A stretch of 64,000 nt of DNA from an uncultured Pelagibacteraceae bacterium (GTDB lineage: Bacteria > Pseudomonadota > Alphaproteobacteria > Pelagibacterales > Pelagibacteraceae), in contig CACEFF010000001.1 in assembly GCA_902558815.1 (NCBI GenBank), positions 62,001 to 126,000 of the forward strand, written 5' to 3'. Under the pieces are notes generated by a model. It was not told the origin of the DNA and made no database searches. It saw only the letters and a list, made by a program, of their open reading frames with translations. Below, piece by piece: positions 20,121 to 29,748 of the stretch (its first letter is position 1; the number at the start of each line of letters is the position of its first letter). The position numbers and the translations under genes were made by a program.

Positions 20121-20357
20121 ATGACAAAAGGACAAAGAGCGGGAGAAGGTGCAATCGCAATAGATGTTGAGCAAGGAAGATCTTATTATTGGTGCAGTTG
20201 TGGTAAAAGTTCAAAACAGCCTTTTTGTGATGGATCACATAAAGGAACTGAATTTAATCCTATAGCATACAAAGCTGAAGAAACAAAAAAAATGTTTTTT
20301 TGTGTATGTAAACAAACTAGCAATGAACCATTTTGTGATGGTTCTCACAACAAATAA
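20121..20357 (+). CDS. Dual CDGSH iron-sulphur domain protein
   Basis: This 78-residue protein carries two CDGSH zinc-finger-like motifs, each expected to bind a redox-active [2Fe-2S] cluster with three Cys and one His: CSCGKSSKQPFCDGSH (about residues 35-50) and CVCKQTSNEPFCDGSH (about 60-75). The tandem arrangement matches the mitochondrial CISD3 type. The partner is unknown. A clear Shine-Dalgarno (gagagga) precedes the ATG. Neighbours (HAD, pirin, quinone oxidoreductase) suggest a small redox/stress operon. Confidence 0.9.
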   Translation: MTKGQRAGEGAIAIDVEQGRSYYWCSCGKSSKQPFCDGSHKGTEFNPIAYKAEETKKMFFCVCKQTSNEPFCDGSHNK

Positions 20358-20363
20358 TTATCA

Positions 20364-21200
20364 ATGAGCAATATAGAAGTAAGTAAAATTATTGACCCTA
20401 TTCCAACATCAGATGGTGCTGGAGTAAAGTTAAAAAGAAGCATTGGTGTCGAACCAAATTACTTTGATCCTTTTTTAATGTTAGATGAATTTGGTTCAGA
20501 AAATAGTGAAGATTATATTGCTGGCTTTCCACCCCACCCTCATAGAGGAATTGAAACTGTGACTTATATGCTTGCAGGTAACTTTGAACATAAAGATAGC
20601 ACTGGTGGTGAAGGTAAAATGACTGCAGGAGATGTCCAGTGGATGAAAACAGGTAGTGGAATAATTCATTCTGAAATGCCCACAATGAAAGAAGGTAAGC
20701 TTCATGGTTTTCAGCTATGGGTGAACATGCCGGCTAAACTAAAGATGAGTAAGCCTGAATATATTTATATCGACTCAGATAAGATGAGTGTTCATAAGGA
20801 TAATGACAAAACTATAAAAGTAATAGCTGGTAAATTTGAAAATGCCGAAGGGCCAGTAAAAGGGCATAATGTTGAGCCAGTTTATTTCGATGTTGAATTG
20901 AACAAAGATAAAAAATTTAATTTTAATTTACCATCTACTCATAATACTTTTATTTATCTAGTGAATGGTGAAATTGAAGTTGGAAAAAATAAACATGCAA
21001 ATGTAAAAGACAGTACTTTAATACTATTAACTGGTGGTGAAGATTTGACTGTTAAAGCTAAATCAGATGCTAAATTTTTACTCATTTCGGGAAAACCTAT
21101 TAATGAGAAAATTGCTAGAGGTGGGCCATTTGTAATGAATACTAAAGCTGAGATCTTGCAAGCTGTTCAAGATTATCATAATAATACATTTGTAAAATGA
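20364..21200 (+). CDS. Pirin family protein
   Basis: This is a double cupin protein of 278 residues. The N-terminal cupin has the metal-binding set HPHRGIETVTYM (about residues 58-69) and the later His/Glu in GSGIIHSEMP (about 98-107). Bacterial pirins such as E. coli YhhW have quercetinase-type dioxygenase activity, while others act as redox-sensing cofactors; which applies here is unknown. The stop overlaps the next start as ATGA (21197-21200). Confidence 0.9.
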   Translation: MSNIEVSKIIDPIPTSDGAGVKLKRSIGVEPNYFDPFLMLDEFGSENSEDYIAGFPPHPHRGIETVTYMLAGNFEHKDSTGGEGKMTAGDVQWMKTGSGIIHSEMPTMKEGKLHGFQLWVNMPAKLKMSKPEYIYIDSDKMSVHKDNDKTIKVIAGKFENAEGPVKGHNVEPVYFDVELNKDKKFNFNLPSTHNTFIYLVNGEIEVGKNKHANVKDSTLILLTGGEDLTVKAKSDAKFLLISGKPINEKIARGGPFVMNTKAEILQAVQDYHNNTFVK

Positions 21201-22168
21201 GAGCTGTAACAATTTCAAAAAATGGTGGCCCTGAAGTTTTGGAGCTAAAAGATATTAAACTTGGAGATCCTAATTTTGGTGAGGTTTTAATTAAGAATGA
21301 AGCTATTGGTCTTAATTATATTGATACTTATCACAGATCTGGTCTTTACCCCGTAGAACTACCATCAAATATTGGAATTGAAGGTGCTGGTATAATTGAA
21401 AAAGTTGGACCTGAGGTTCAAGATTTTAAAATTGGAGATAGAGTTGCTTATGCATCAATGCCAATTGGCTCTTACTCAACCCACAGAATTTTTCCTGCAA
21501 AAAAGTTAGTTAAAGTTCCAGATGATATTAAATTGGAAAATGTTGTCACTCTAATGACTAAGGGCATAACTGTTTTTTATCTTCTTCATAAAACTTATAT
21601 AGTAAGTCCTGGTGAAACTATTCTATTTCATGCTGCGGCTGGTGGAGTTGGTCAGATATTTTGTCAATGGGCTAAAAACTTAGGTTGTAATGTAATTGGA
21701 ACTGTTGGATCAGATGAAAAGATCAAAGTTGCAAAAGAAAATGGATGTGATCATATAATAAATTATTCAAAAGAAAATTTTGCTAAAAAAGTAAAAGAAA
21801 TTACAAATGGTGAAGGTGTACCTGTAGTTTATGATGGGGTTGGAAAAAAAACATTCGATCAATCTATTGAATGTTTAAGTGTTAGAGGAACAATGGTATC
21901 TTTTGGTAATGCCTCTGGCCCTCTTGATCCTTGTAATGTAGCAAAATCATTAGCACCTAAAGGATTATATTTAACGAGACCAAGCATTGCTCATTACACT
22001 AGAACTAGAAGAGAGCTTGATGAAGCAGCAGGTTTCGTATTTGAAATGTATAAAAATAAGAAATTTAATCTTAAAATCTCTAAAAGGTATTCTTTGTCTG
22101 AAATAGCAAAAGCTCACCAAGATTTAGAAAATAGAATAATTTTAGGTCCTGCGGTAATTATTCCTTAA
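21197..22168 (+). CDS. NADPH:quinone oxidoreductase (Qor-like MDR)
   Basis: This is a zinc-free medium-chain reductase that reduces quinones or enones with NADPH. It has 323 residues. N-terminal GroES-like domain contains GLNYIDTYHRSGLYP; the Rossmann domain has AAAGGVGQIFCQWAKNLG (about residues 149-166). The structural-zinc cysteines of alcohol dehydrogenases are missing, as expected for Qor. Its stop is shared with the convergent DUF2721 gene in a TTAA. Confidence 0.9.
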   Translation: MRAVTISKNGGPEVLELKDIKLGDPNFGEVLIKNEAIGLNYIDTYHRSGLYPVELPSNIGIEGAGIIEKVGPEVQDFKIGDRVAYASMPIGSYSTHRIFPAKKLVKVPDDIKLENVVTLMTKGITVFYLLHKTYIVSPGETILFHAAAGGVGQIFCQWAKNLGCNVIGTVGSDEKIKVAKENGCDHIINYSKENFAKKVKEITNGEGVPVVYDGVGKKTFDQSIECLSVRGTMVSFGNASGPLDPCNVAKSLAPKGLYLTRPSIAHYTRTRRELDEAAGFVFEMYKNKKFNLKISKRYSLSEIAKAHQDLENRIILGPAVIIP

Positions 22169-22569
22169 TCAACTTTTACATCCATATCAGACATATGAAG
22201 TCTTAAAGCATTTGTTGAAACGTGAATTTCTCTAATAAAAAAAATTATTGAAATCATCATTGATAAACAGCAAGATCCAAAAATTAATCTTGCTATAAAA
22301 ACCTCATTTAAATAAAGACCTAAAACTGTAAGCATATTAAACAAAAAGCCAAATGCTCCAAACATTATTGACCATCTTAGTAAAGTTATCCTTCCACTTA
22401 AATTAATAAACTGTTTTTTCCATTCAGGTGGAACATGTTTTTCATAAACGTGCTCATCATGTAATTCTCTAATTAAAGCACTTAGAGAATGGAATCTGTT
22501 ACTATAAACTCCCATTATCAATGGAATAGCAGGAAACATAAGTGCTGTTACTGTGTAATCTACATTCAT
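22165..22569 (-). CDS. DUF2721 family membrane protein
   Basis: This is a protein of unknown function, 134 residues from the ATG at 22569 (a TTG at 22590 is an alternative). It has three predicted membrane helices: about 4-20, 62-84 and 88-110. The polar segment SALIRELHDEH after the first helix is typical of DUF2721 proteins. It is divergent from ubiA (51 bases apart) and convergent with qor, sharing the stop palindrome TTAA. No functional clue beyond the family. Confidence 0.72.
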   Translation of the reverse strand: MNVDYTVTALMFPAIPLIMGVYSNRFHSLSALIRELHDEHVYEKHVPPEWKKQFINLSGRITLLRWSIMFGAFGFLFNMLTVLGLYLNEVFIARLIFGSCCLSMMISIIFFIREIHVSTNALRLHMSDMDVKVD

Positions 22570-22620
22570 ACGAATCAGTTTGATTATCAATGTTGCCTTT
22601 GTTATTTACAAGTAAATTTT

Positions 22621-23484
22621 ATGAACCAATTAAAGTTATTTATCGAACTTACAAGGCTTAAAAGACCAATAGGCTACATGTTATTATTTTGGCCATGTGC
22701 ATGGGGGCTAACTTTAGCTTATGATTTTTCTAAGAATTTAGATATTTATCTTTTTTATCTAATTCTTTTTTTTCTAGGTTCTGTTTTAATGAGGTCAGCC
22801 GGCTGTATCATAAATGATATACTGGACAGAAAATTTGATAAAAAAGTTTTTAGAACTAAAGATAGACCAATCGCATCAGGAAAAATATCTGTTATCATTG
22901 GATTGTTTTATGCAGGAATTTTATGTTTTTTAGCTCTTATTGTTTTAATTAATTTTAACTTATTTACAATTTTAATTGCATTGGCATCTATGCCTCTAGC
23001 TTTTACTTATCCTTTAATGAAAAGATACACTTATTGGCCTCAATTATTTCTTGGCGTAACTTTTAATTATGGTTTAATTCTTGGATGGACGTCAATTAAT
23101 GGTGAAATAAGTCTTATCCCAATAATTTTTTATTTAGGAGCCATATTTTGGACACTTGGGTACGACACTATTTACGGGTTTCAAGATATTAAAGACGATG
23201 AAATAATAGGACTAAAATCAACATCTATCAAATTTAAATCAAATCCTCATATGTTTTTAAGATTTTGTTATCTGATTTTTTCATTATCTTTAATTATTAT
23301 AGGCTACTTAATGGAATTAAATAAATTTTACTTTATAGTTTTATTGTTAGTATTTTTTCAAATGTTTTACTTACAACTTAAAAAACTTAAAATGAATATC
23401 CCATCAAGTTGTTTGAATACTTTTAAATCTAATAACATTTTAGGTTTATTAATATTTGTAAGCTTAATTTTAGGAAATTATTAG
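22621..23484 (+). CDS. ubiA: 4-hydroxybenzoate polyprenyltransferase
   Basis: This attaches the polyprenyl tail to 4-hydroxybenzoate in ubiquinone synthesis, feeding the respiratory chain encoded nearby. It has 287 residues and eight to nine helices. The two Asp-rich motifs are IINDILDRKFDKKVFRTKDR (about residues 63-82) and YDTIYGFQDIKDDEIIG. I chose the ATG at 22621 because it begins MNQLKLFIELTRLKRPIG as the family does. The reading frame extends upstream without any family similarity. Confidence 0.94.
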   Translation: MNQLKLFIELTRLKRPIGYMLLFWPCAWGLTLAYDFSKNLDIYLFYLILFFLGSVLMRSAGCIINDILDRKFDKKVFRTKDRPIASGKISVIIGLFYAGILCFLALIVLINFNLFTILIALASMPLAFTYPLMKRYTYWPQLFLGVTFNYGLILGWTSINGEISLIPIIFYLGAIFWTLGYDTIYGFQDIKDDEIIGLKSTSIKFKSNPHMFLRFCYLIFSLSLIIIGYLMELNKFYFIVLLLVFFQMFYLQLKKLKMNIPSSCLNTFKSNNILGLLIFVSLILGNY

Positions 23485-23485
23485 A

Positions 23486-25225
23486 ATGTCAAGTATTCAT
23501 ATTTTAAAAAGGCTTTATCAAGAATATACTAAAAAATACCTTAAACATATTTTAGCGTCAGTTTTTTTTACAGTTTTATTAGCTGCTAGCACATCTTCAG
23601 TTGCTTATTTGTTAGATCCGGCAATTAAACAACTTTTCATTGAACAAAATCAATCTTTAATATTTGTAATACCAGGATTGATAATATTAGCTTTTACTAT
23701 TAAAGGAGCCTCTCTTTATTTGGCAAGAGTGATTATGATTAATGTTTCACAGGAAGTGAGAAAAGATATTCAAATAGATATGTTTGAGTCTCTTGTTGGT
23801 GCAGATACAAAATATATGGATAAACAACATTCAGGAAAATTTATTACAAATTTAACAAATGATGTTGATATGATTACTAATTTAGTTAGTACAGCTATTC
23901 TTAACCTGTTTAAAGATAGTCTTACATTAATAGGATTATTATCTGTAATGTTTTTCCAAAATTGGAAATTAGCTTTAATTGCTATTATTATGATACCACT
24001 TGCCAGTTTTGCAGCTAAAAGTCTTGGAAAGAGAATAGGAAAAGTTACCACTCAACAAATGGGAAAGGCAGCAATTTTAACTACGTACTTAATAGAATTA
24101 TTTCAAAATCACAAATTAATGAAGATATTTCAAAAAGAGACTTATGAAAAAAAACGTGCAAGTGATTATTTAAATACTTTGAAAGAATCAAATATAAAGA
24201 TTGGCGTTGTTCATGTAAGAGCCTCTCCTATCATGGAATTTCTAACTGGTATAATGATTGCCTTTTTGGTTTTTTATTCTGCTAAACTTATTTCAACTAA
24301 TGAATTGGAGGTAAGTAATTTTTTTTCATTTTTAGCTGCAATGATGCTGGCTTATCAACCAGTTCGATCACTAGCTACTCTTAATATTACTATACAACAA
24401 GGTTTATCAGGAGCTAGGAGAGTTCTACCAATAATAGATAATGTGCCAGAAATTCAAGAGATTCAAAATCCAAACCAACTTATAGTGAAAAAAGGAAATA
24501 TCAATTTTAAAAATGTGTCCTTCAATTATTTAAAAACTGAGGGTATTACTTTAAATTCAATTAACCTAGATATGCCAGGGGAAAAAATGACTGCGTTAGT
24601 CGGTCATAGTGGAGCAGGAAAATCAACCATTTTAAATCTCATTCCAAGATTTTATAATATTAACGATGGAATAATCGAAATTGATGGTCAATCAATTAAC
24701 GATTCATCAATTTTTTCTTTAAGAAAAAATATTTCCTTAGTAAGTCAAGATACAACTTTATTTGATGATACTATTGCAAATAATATTTCTTATGCTAACC
24801 GAGACGCAACTCAAAAAGAAATTGAAGAAGCCGCAAAATATTCTTTTGCCAGTGAATTTATTGAAAAATTACCAAATAAATTCAACACTTTAATAGGTGA
24901 AAATGGTGTTAGATTGTCTGGTGGAGAAAAACAGAGAATATCTATTGCTAGGGCTATACTTAAAAAAAGTCCTATCATTTTACTTGATGAGGCCACATCA
25001 TCCCTTGATGCTGAGACAGAAAGTAAGATTCAAAAAGCGATAAGTTTTTTAACAAAAGGTAAAACTACAATCGTAATTGCTCATAGACTATCGACAATAT
25101 TAAATTCAGATAAAATCTATGTTATAGATAAAGGAAAAGTAGCTGGTGAAGGTAATCATGAGGGTTTATTAAAATCTTCGGAAATTTATAAAAATTTTTA
25201 TGATAAACAAATTGTAAAATCATAA
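23486..25225 (+). CDS. msbA: Lipid A/phospholipid export ABC transporter, MsbA-type
   Basis: This half-transporter flips core-lipid A across the inner membrane. It has 579 residues: six helices, then an ATPase domain with Walker A GHSGAGKST (about residue 374), the signature LSGGEKQRISIARAIL, Walker B ILLDEATSSLD and the switch His in VIAHRLSTI. It begins 1 base after the ubiA stop and shares one base with waaA. Placement beside waaA, lpxK and lpxL supports a lipid A role over a generic multidrug exporter. Confidence 0.9.
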   Translation: MSSIHILKRLYQEYTKKYLKHILASVFFTVLLAASTSSVAYLLDPAIKQLFIEQNQSLIFVIPGLIILAFTIKGASLYLARVIMINVSQEVRKDIQIDMFESLVGADTKYMDKQHSGKFITNLTNDVDMITNLVSTAILNLFKDSLTLIGLLSVMFFQNWKLALIAIIMIPLASFAAKSLGKRIGKVTTQQMGKAAILTTYLIELFQNHKLMKIFQKETYEKKRASDYLNTLKESNIKIGVVHVRASPIMEFLTGIMIAFLVFYSAKLISTNELEVSNFFSFLAAMMLAYQPVRSLATLNITIQQGLSGARRVLPIIDNVPEIQEIQNPNQLIVKKGNINFKNVSFNYLKTEGITLNSINLDMPGEKMTALVGHSGAGKSTILNLIPRFYNINDGIIEIDGQSINDSSIFSLRKNISLVSQDTTLFDDTIANNISYANRDATQKEIEEAAKYSFASEFIEKLPNKFNTLIGENGVRLSGGEKQRISIARAILKKSPIILLDEATSSLDAETESKIQKAISFLTKGKTTIVIAHRLSTILNSDKIYVIDKGKVAGEGNHEGLLKSSEIYKNFYDKQIVKS

Positions 25226-26481
25226 TGTTACTACTTTATAGATTTTTAATTAACTTAATCTTTTTATTATCACCTCTAATCATTTTTATAAGACTATTAA
25301 AAAAAAAAGAAGATTTAAAAAGATTTAAGGAAAAACTCGGTTTTTTTTCTATAAGAAAAAAGAATGGTAATCTCGTATGGTTTCATGGTGCTAGTGTTGG
25401 AGAGCTTCAAAGCATTGTACCTATTTTAGAAAAAATTAGTAAAGATAAGCATATTAATCAAATCTTAGTAACCTCTAACACTTTAAGCTCCTCTAAAGTT
25501 ATGGAAAAATTAAATATTAAAAAAGTTATTCATCAATTCTTTCCAATTGATACGAATTATTTATCTAAAAAATTTATAAATTATTGGGATCCAAAATCAG
25601 TTTTTTTTATAGACTCTGAATTTTGGCCTAACATGATTGAAAATTTAGATAAAAAAAAAATTCCTATAAATCTAATTAATGGAAGAATTACAAAAAAAAC
25701 ATACAAAAAGTGGAATACTTTTCCAAAAATCTCAAAAAAGATCTTTTTAAAATTTAATTTATGTTTAGCCTCAAGTAAAGAGTCAGCGAAATATTTAAGA
25801 AATCTTGGTGCTAAGAAGATAAAATATTTAGGCAACCTTAAATTTACACAATCTGAAAATGAAAAAACTTTCCTCAATAAAAAATTAAAAAAATTTATTT
25901 TATCTAAAAAAGTATGGTGTGCCTCAAGTACACATCAAACTGAAGAAAAATTTTGTGGAGAAGTACATAAAAAATTAAAAAAAAAGTATAAAGATTTACT
26001 AACTATAATAATTCCAAGGCACATAGATAGATTGGAAGGTATTAAAAAACAATTTAAAAACTTAAACCTGAAAATACATACCCACGAATCTAAAAAAAAA
26101 ATTGATAAAGATATTGATATTTATATTGTGAATTCATATGGAAAAACTAAATCCTTTTACAATGTTTGTAAAAACGTTTTTTTAGGGGGTTCAATAATTA
26201 ATCATGGTGGACAGAATCCCCTTGAGGCAGCTAGATATGGATGTAATATTTTACATGGTCCAAATATTCATAACTTTAAAGAAATTTATCGATTTCTCAA
26301 AAAAAATAAGATTTCATCTAAAATTGTTCATCAAAGACAAATTGTTAAATATTTAGATAAATTTATTTCAAAAAAAACAAACTCAGTTCAAATTAAAAAC
26401 AAGCTCAATAGTATTGGTCAAAAAATTTTATTTTCAACTTATAAAGAAATTCAGGTTATTATTAAAAACAATGAAATTTAA
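25225..26481 (+). CDS. waaA: 3-deoxy-D-manno-octulosonic acid (Kdo) transferase
   Basis: This adds Kdo to lipid IVA. It has 418 residues of the GT30 family: an N-terminal membrane anchor (about residues 3-24), WFHGASVGELQSIVPIL (about 52-68, with the catalytic Glu), DSEFWPNMI (about 131-139), and the C-terminal donor site GGSIINHGGQNPLEAARYG. It overlaps lpxK by 11 bases. Whether it adds one or two Kdo units cannot be told from sequence. Confidence 0.94.
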   Translation: MLLLYRFLINLIFLLSPLIIFIRLLKKKEDLKRFKEKLGFFSIRKKNGNLVWFHGASVGELQSIVPILEKISKDKHINQILVTSNTLSSSKVMEKLNIKKVIHQFFPIDTNYLSKKFINYWDPKSVFFIDSEFWPNMIENLDKKKIPINLINGRITKKTYKKWNTFPKISKKIFLKFNLCLASSKESAKYLRNLGAKKIKYLGNLKFTQSENEKTFLNKKLKKFILSKKVWCASSTHQTEEKFCGEVHKKLKKKYKDLLTIIIPRHIDRLEGIKKQFKNLNLKIHTHESKKKIDKDIDIYIVNSYGKTKSFYNVCKNVFLGGSIINHGGQNPLEAARYGCNILHGPNIHNFKEIYRFLKKNKISSKIVHQRQIVKYLDKFISKKTNSVQIKNKLNSIGQKILFSTYKEIQVIIKNNEI

Positions 26482-27418
26482 AAAACCAAAATTTTGGGAT
26501 TTGAGAAAACCAAATTTTATTTCATTATTTCTTTTGCCTTTAACCATTCCAATAATTATTAATAATTTTTTATTAAATAAAAAACCAAAACAAAATTTTA
26601 CAAAAGTTAAATCAATATGTGTTGGTAATATTTATATAGGTGGTACAGGAAAAACACCCACTACAATTAAACTATTCAATATTTTAAAAAAATTAGGTTT
26701 AAATACTTCAGTTGCAAAAAAATTTTACAAATCTCAGATTGATGAAAAAATAATGTTAGAAAAAAAAACTAAACTTATATCGGAAAAAACAAGGTTAAAA
26801 ATAATTGAAAAATCTTTAAAAAATAAATGTGAATTATTAATTTTTGATGATGGTCTACAGGATAAAACTATAAGTTATGATTTAAAATTTGTGTGTTTTA
26901 ATAGTGAAAATTTAATTGGAAATGGTTTACTTATCCCTGCTGGTCCACTGAGAGAAAAAATAGAGAGCCTAAAAAAGTATGATGGTGTTTTTATAAAAAA
27001 TGACAATAACATTAATACAATTGAGTTTGAAAAACTAATTAAAAAGATTAATCAAAATATAAAAATATTTTATACTAATTTTGAAATAAAAAATTTAGAT
27101 CAATTTGATATTTCACAAAAATATTTGATTTTTTCTGGAATAGGCAACCCTGAAAATTTCCGTAAAACTTTATTAAAAAACAAATTTAACATAATTGAAG
27201 AAATTGTTTATCCTGATCATTTTAGTTATAATGCAAACATTGTTAATGATATAAAGAATCGTGCAAAAAAAAAAGATGCGAAAATAATTACTACTGAAAA
27301 AGATTTTGCAAAAATTTCTAATTTAAATCATCAGGACATTAAATTTTTAGAAGTAGATTTAAAAATTAATGATGAAATTCGTTTAATTAATTTTATAAAA
27401 ACAAAAATTTATGAATAA
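26471..27418 (+). CDS. lpxK: Tetraacyldisaccharide 4'-kinase
   Basis: This phosphorylates the 4' position of the lipid A disaccharide. It has 315 residues from ATG 26471; the reading frame extends upstream to a TTG at 26414 but would overlap waaA more. The N-terminal membrane helix precedes the P-loop variant VGNIYIGGTGKTPTTIKL (about residues 54-71), diagnostic of LpxK. FDDGLQD (about 127-133) and ITTEKDFAKI (about 276) are further conserved segments. It overlaps lpxL by 8 bases. Confidence 0.93.
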   Translation: MKFKKPKFWDLRKPNFISLFLLPLTIPIIINNFLLNKKPKQNFTKVKSICVGNIYIGGTGKTPTTIKLFNILKKLGLNTSVAKKFYKSQIDEKIMLEKKTKLISEKTRLKIIEKSLKNKCELLIFDDGLQDKTISYDLKFVCFNSENLIGNGLLIPAGPLREKIESLKKYDGVFIKNDNNINTIEFEKLIKKINQNIKIFYTNFEIKNLDQFDISQKYLIFSGIGNPENFRKTLLKNKFNIIEEIVYPDHFSYNANIVNDIKNRAKKKDAKIITTEKDFAKISNLNHQDIKFLEVDLKINDEIRLINFIKTKIYE

Positions 27419-28274
27419 TTTAAAATATTTTGGTCAATCTATTATTATAATTTTTATGTTTTTTATTTTTAAAATTATAGGGCGTAAATTTTCAATTTTA
27501 ATATCAGCAAAATTATTTTCTTTAATTGGTCCTTTTTTTAGATCTAATACATTAAGTCACTCAAATTTAACAAATGCATTACCCAATTTTGATTATGAAT
27601 ATCGGAAAAAAATTTTAAAAGATATGTGGAATAATTATGGAAAAATTTTTGCAGAATATATGTTTCTTAAAGATTACAGAAAATCAAAAAAACTTTATGA
27701 AAATGTTATCGTTGAAAATCAGGAAGTGTTAACAAAAATTAAAAATTCATTAGAGCCAGTAATATTTATATCTGGACACTTTAATAACTTTGAATTAATG
27801 GCAATGCATATTGAGAAATCAGGCATCGATTTAGCTGCAATTTATAGACCTTTAAATAATCCATTTCTAAACCCATTAATGGAAAAGATTAGATCTAAGT
27901 ATATTTGTAACAAACAAATTAAGAAAGGTATGTCAGGAACCAAGGAAATTCTCAGATATTTTAAAAAAGGGACTTCAATTGCTTTAATGATTGATCAAAG
28001 AGTTTCAGAAGGGATAAAGGTTAATTTTTTTAATAATAGTGCACTGACTACAACTATTCCAGCACAATTTGTTAAAAAGTTTCAAGCACAAATTGTTCCT
28101 GTTTACATTGAAAGATTAAAGAATGATAATTTTAAAATTAGGATAAATGATCCAATGCATTTTCCACAAAATGAAACTTTAGAATCTATCACATTAAAAT
28201 TAAACCTTGTATTAGAAGATATGATCAAAATTAATCCAGAACAATGGATTTGGACTCACAATAGATGGAAATAA
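27411..28274 (+). CDS. lpxL: Lipid A biosynthesis acyltransferase (LpxL/HtrB family)
   Basis: This adds a secondary acyl chain to Kdo-lipid A. It has 287 residues: one N-terminal membrane helix, then the catalytic HxxxxE motif in SGHFNNFELMAMH (about residues 122-134) and a second block IALMIDQRVSEGI. The C-terminal PEQWIWTHNRWK is a hallmark of the family. It is the last gene of the ubiA-msbA-waaA-lpxK-lpxL run; the convergent DUF2093 gene begins one base after its stop. Confidence 0.92.
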   Translation: MNNLKYFGQSIIIIFMFFIFKIIGRKFSILISAKLFSLIGPFFRSNTLSHSNLTNALPNFDYEYRKKILKDMWNNYGKIFAEYMFLKDYRKSKKLYENVIVENQEVLTKIKNSLEPVIFISGHFNNFELMAMHIEKSGIDLAAIYRPLNNPFLNPLMEKIRSKYICNKQIKKGMSGTKEILRYFKKGTSIALMIDQRVSEGIKVNFFNNSALTTTIPAQFVKKFQAQIVPVYIERLKNDNFKIRINDPMHFPQNETLESITLKLNLVLEDMIKINPEQWIWTHNRWK

Positions 28275-28275
28275 A

Positions 28276-28464
28276 TTAATTTTTTTCTCTTTTAATTGAT
28301 GCTTCGATGTAAGAAAAATAAGCTTCTTGAAGATCAACATTCCAATAAGTCAGCTTATCTAGTGGAATTTGTTTTTTGGATATTGCACAAATTACATGGT
28401 CACCATCCTGAATAATTTGATAATTATTTGGATAATATTTTATTTTAGCTAATTTTTTTAACAT
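28276..28464 (-). CDS. DUF2093 family small protein
   Basis: This is a 62-residue protein from ATG 28464 (MLKKLAKIKYYPNNYQII); an upstream extension of the frame would run into the divergent purD gene. Family features are the PNNYQIIQDGDHVICAISKK core and the LTYWNVDLQEAYFSYIEA segment, which match the short alphaproteobacterial DUF2093 proteins. Function unknown. It starts only 21 bases from the divergent purD. Confidence 0.75.
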   Translation of the reverse strand: MLKKLAKIKYYPNNYQIIQDGDHVICAISKKQIPLDKLTYWNVDLQEAYFSYIEASIKREKN

Positions 28465-28485
28465 TTTTAGTTTATATATTAATAT

Positions 28486-29748
28486 ATGAAAGTTGCAGTA
28501 ATTGGAAGTGGAGGTAGAGAACACTCTTTATGCGTAGCTTTAAAAAGATCGTCAAATGTAAACGAAGTTTTCTGTATTCCTGGAAATGCTGGGACTAACA
28601 ACATAGCAAAAAATATTAACTTAAATCTTAGTGATTTTGAAAAAATAAAAGATTTTTTTATATCAAATAAAATTGATTTAGCATTAATTGGGCCAGAGAA
28701 ACCTCTCGTAGATGGTATTGTTGAATATTTAGAAAATCATAACATAAAAGTTTTTGGGCCAAATAAAATAGCCTCACAGTTAGAAGGTTCCAAAATATTT
28801 ACAAAAAATTTATGTAAAAAATATAATATACCAACAGCAAAATTTGGTATCTTTAAAAATTCAAAAGAGGCTGTTAATTTTTTGGACGGTTGTGAATTCC
28901 CAATAGTAGTGAAAGCTGATGGATTAGCGTCTGGAAAAGGAGTGTATATATGTGAAGATAAGAACCAATCTATAACAGCTGTAAATGAAATATTTGATGG
29001 TAAATTCGGTAAAGCTGAAAACATATTAATTGAAGAATTTCTTTCTGGAGAAGAAATGAGTTTTTTTGTTATTTCTGATGGTAGAGGCTATAAAAAATTT
29101 GGAACAGCTCAAGATCATAAAAGAGTTTTTGAGGGTGATAAAGGTAAAAATACTGGTGGCATGGGGGCTTACTCACCTTCTAGACTTGAAAGTGAAGATC
29201 TGGATAAAAAAATCTTAGATAAAATAATTGAGCCTACTTTAAAAGGTCTTAGAGAGTTAAATACATCTTTCGTTGGATTTTTATATGCAGGACTTATGAT
29301 AGTTAAAGGTGAACCATATCTCATTGAATATAATGTTAGAATGGGAGATCCTGAATGCCAAACTATTCTGCCAAAACTTAAAAATGATTTGTTAGATGTC
29401 GTTTTAGCTTGCGTAAATCAAAAATTAGATTCATTAGATTTAGAATGGTATGATGATAAAAGTCTTTGCATAGTACTTTGCTCTAAGGGATATCCTGATC
29501 AGTTTCAAAATAATATTGAAATTGAAAATCTTGATAAAATGAAATTATTGAATAATGAATTCATTTTTCACGCTGGAACTAAACTAGATAACGGTAAAAT
29601 CTTCTCAAATGGAGGAAGAGTTTTAAATTTTGTGATTAGATCTGAAAATTTTAAAAATAGTAGGGATAGAGGATTACAGTTAATTAATGAACTTGATTGG
29701 AAAAATGGTTTCTATAGAAAAGATATTGGTTTTAAAGTTATAGATTGA
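28486..29748 (+). CDS. purD: Phosphoribosylamine-glycine ligase
   Basis: This joins glycine to phosphoribosylamine in purine synthesis. It has 420 residues of the ATP-grasp fold. N-terminal GSGGREHSL (about residues 7-15), ALIGPEKPLVDGI, KADGLASGKGVYI (about 144-156) and FVGFLYAGLMI plus the metal-site EYNVRMGDPECQ are all typical. It is followed by rsmD, whose start overlaps the stop (TGATG). Confidence 0.97.
   Translation: MKVAVIGSGGREHSLCVALKRSSNVNEVFCIPGNAGTNNIAKNINLNLSDFEKIKDFFISNKIDLALIGPEKPLVDGIVEYLENHNIKVFGPNKIASQLEGSKIFTKNLCKKYNIPTAKFGIFKNSKEAVNFLDGCEFPIVVKADGLASGKGVYICEDKNQSITAVNEIFDGKFGKAENILIEEFLSGEEMSFFVISDGRGYKKFGTAQDHKRVFEGDKGKNTGGMGAYSPSRLESEDLDKKILDKIIEPTLKGLRELNTSFVGFLYAGLMIVKGEPYLIEYNVRMGDPECQTILPKLKNDLLDVVLACVNQKLDSLDLEWYDDKSLCIVLCSKGYPDQFQNNIEIENLDKMKLLNNEFIFHAGTKLDNGKIFSNGGRVLNFVIRSENFKNSRDRGLQLINELDWKNGFYRKDIGFKVID

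Noticed and set aside
22489-22620. N-terminal extension of the ubiA reading frame
   Set aside because: The extra 44 residues contain runs such as HYQWNSRKHKCCYC that do not resemble UbiA and overlap the divergent DUF2721 gene. The ATG at 22621 fits the family.
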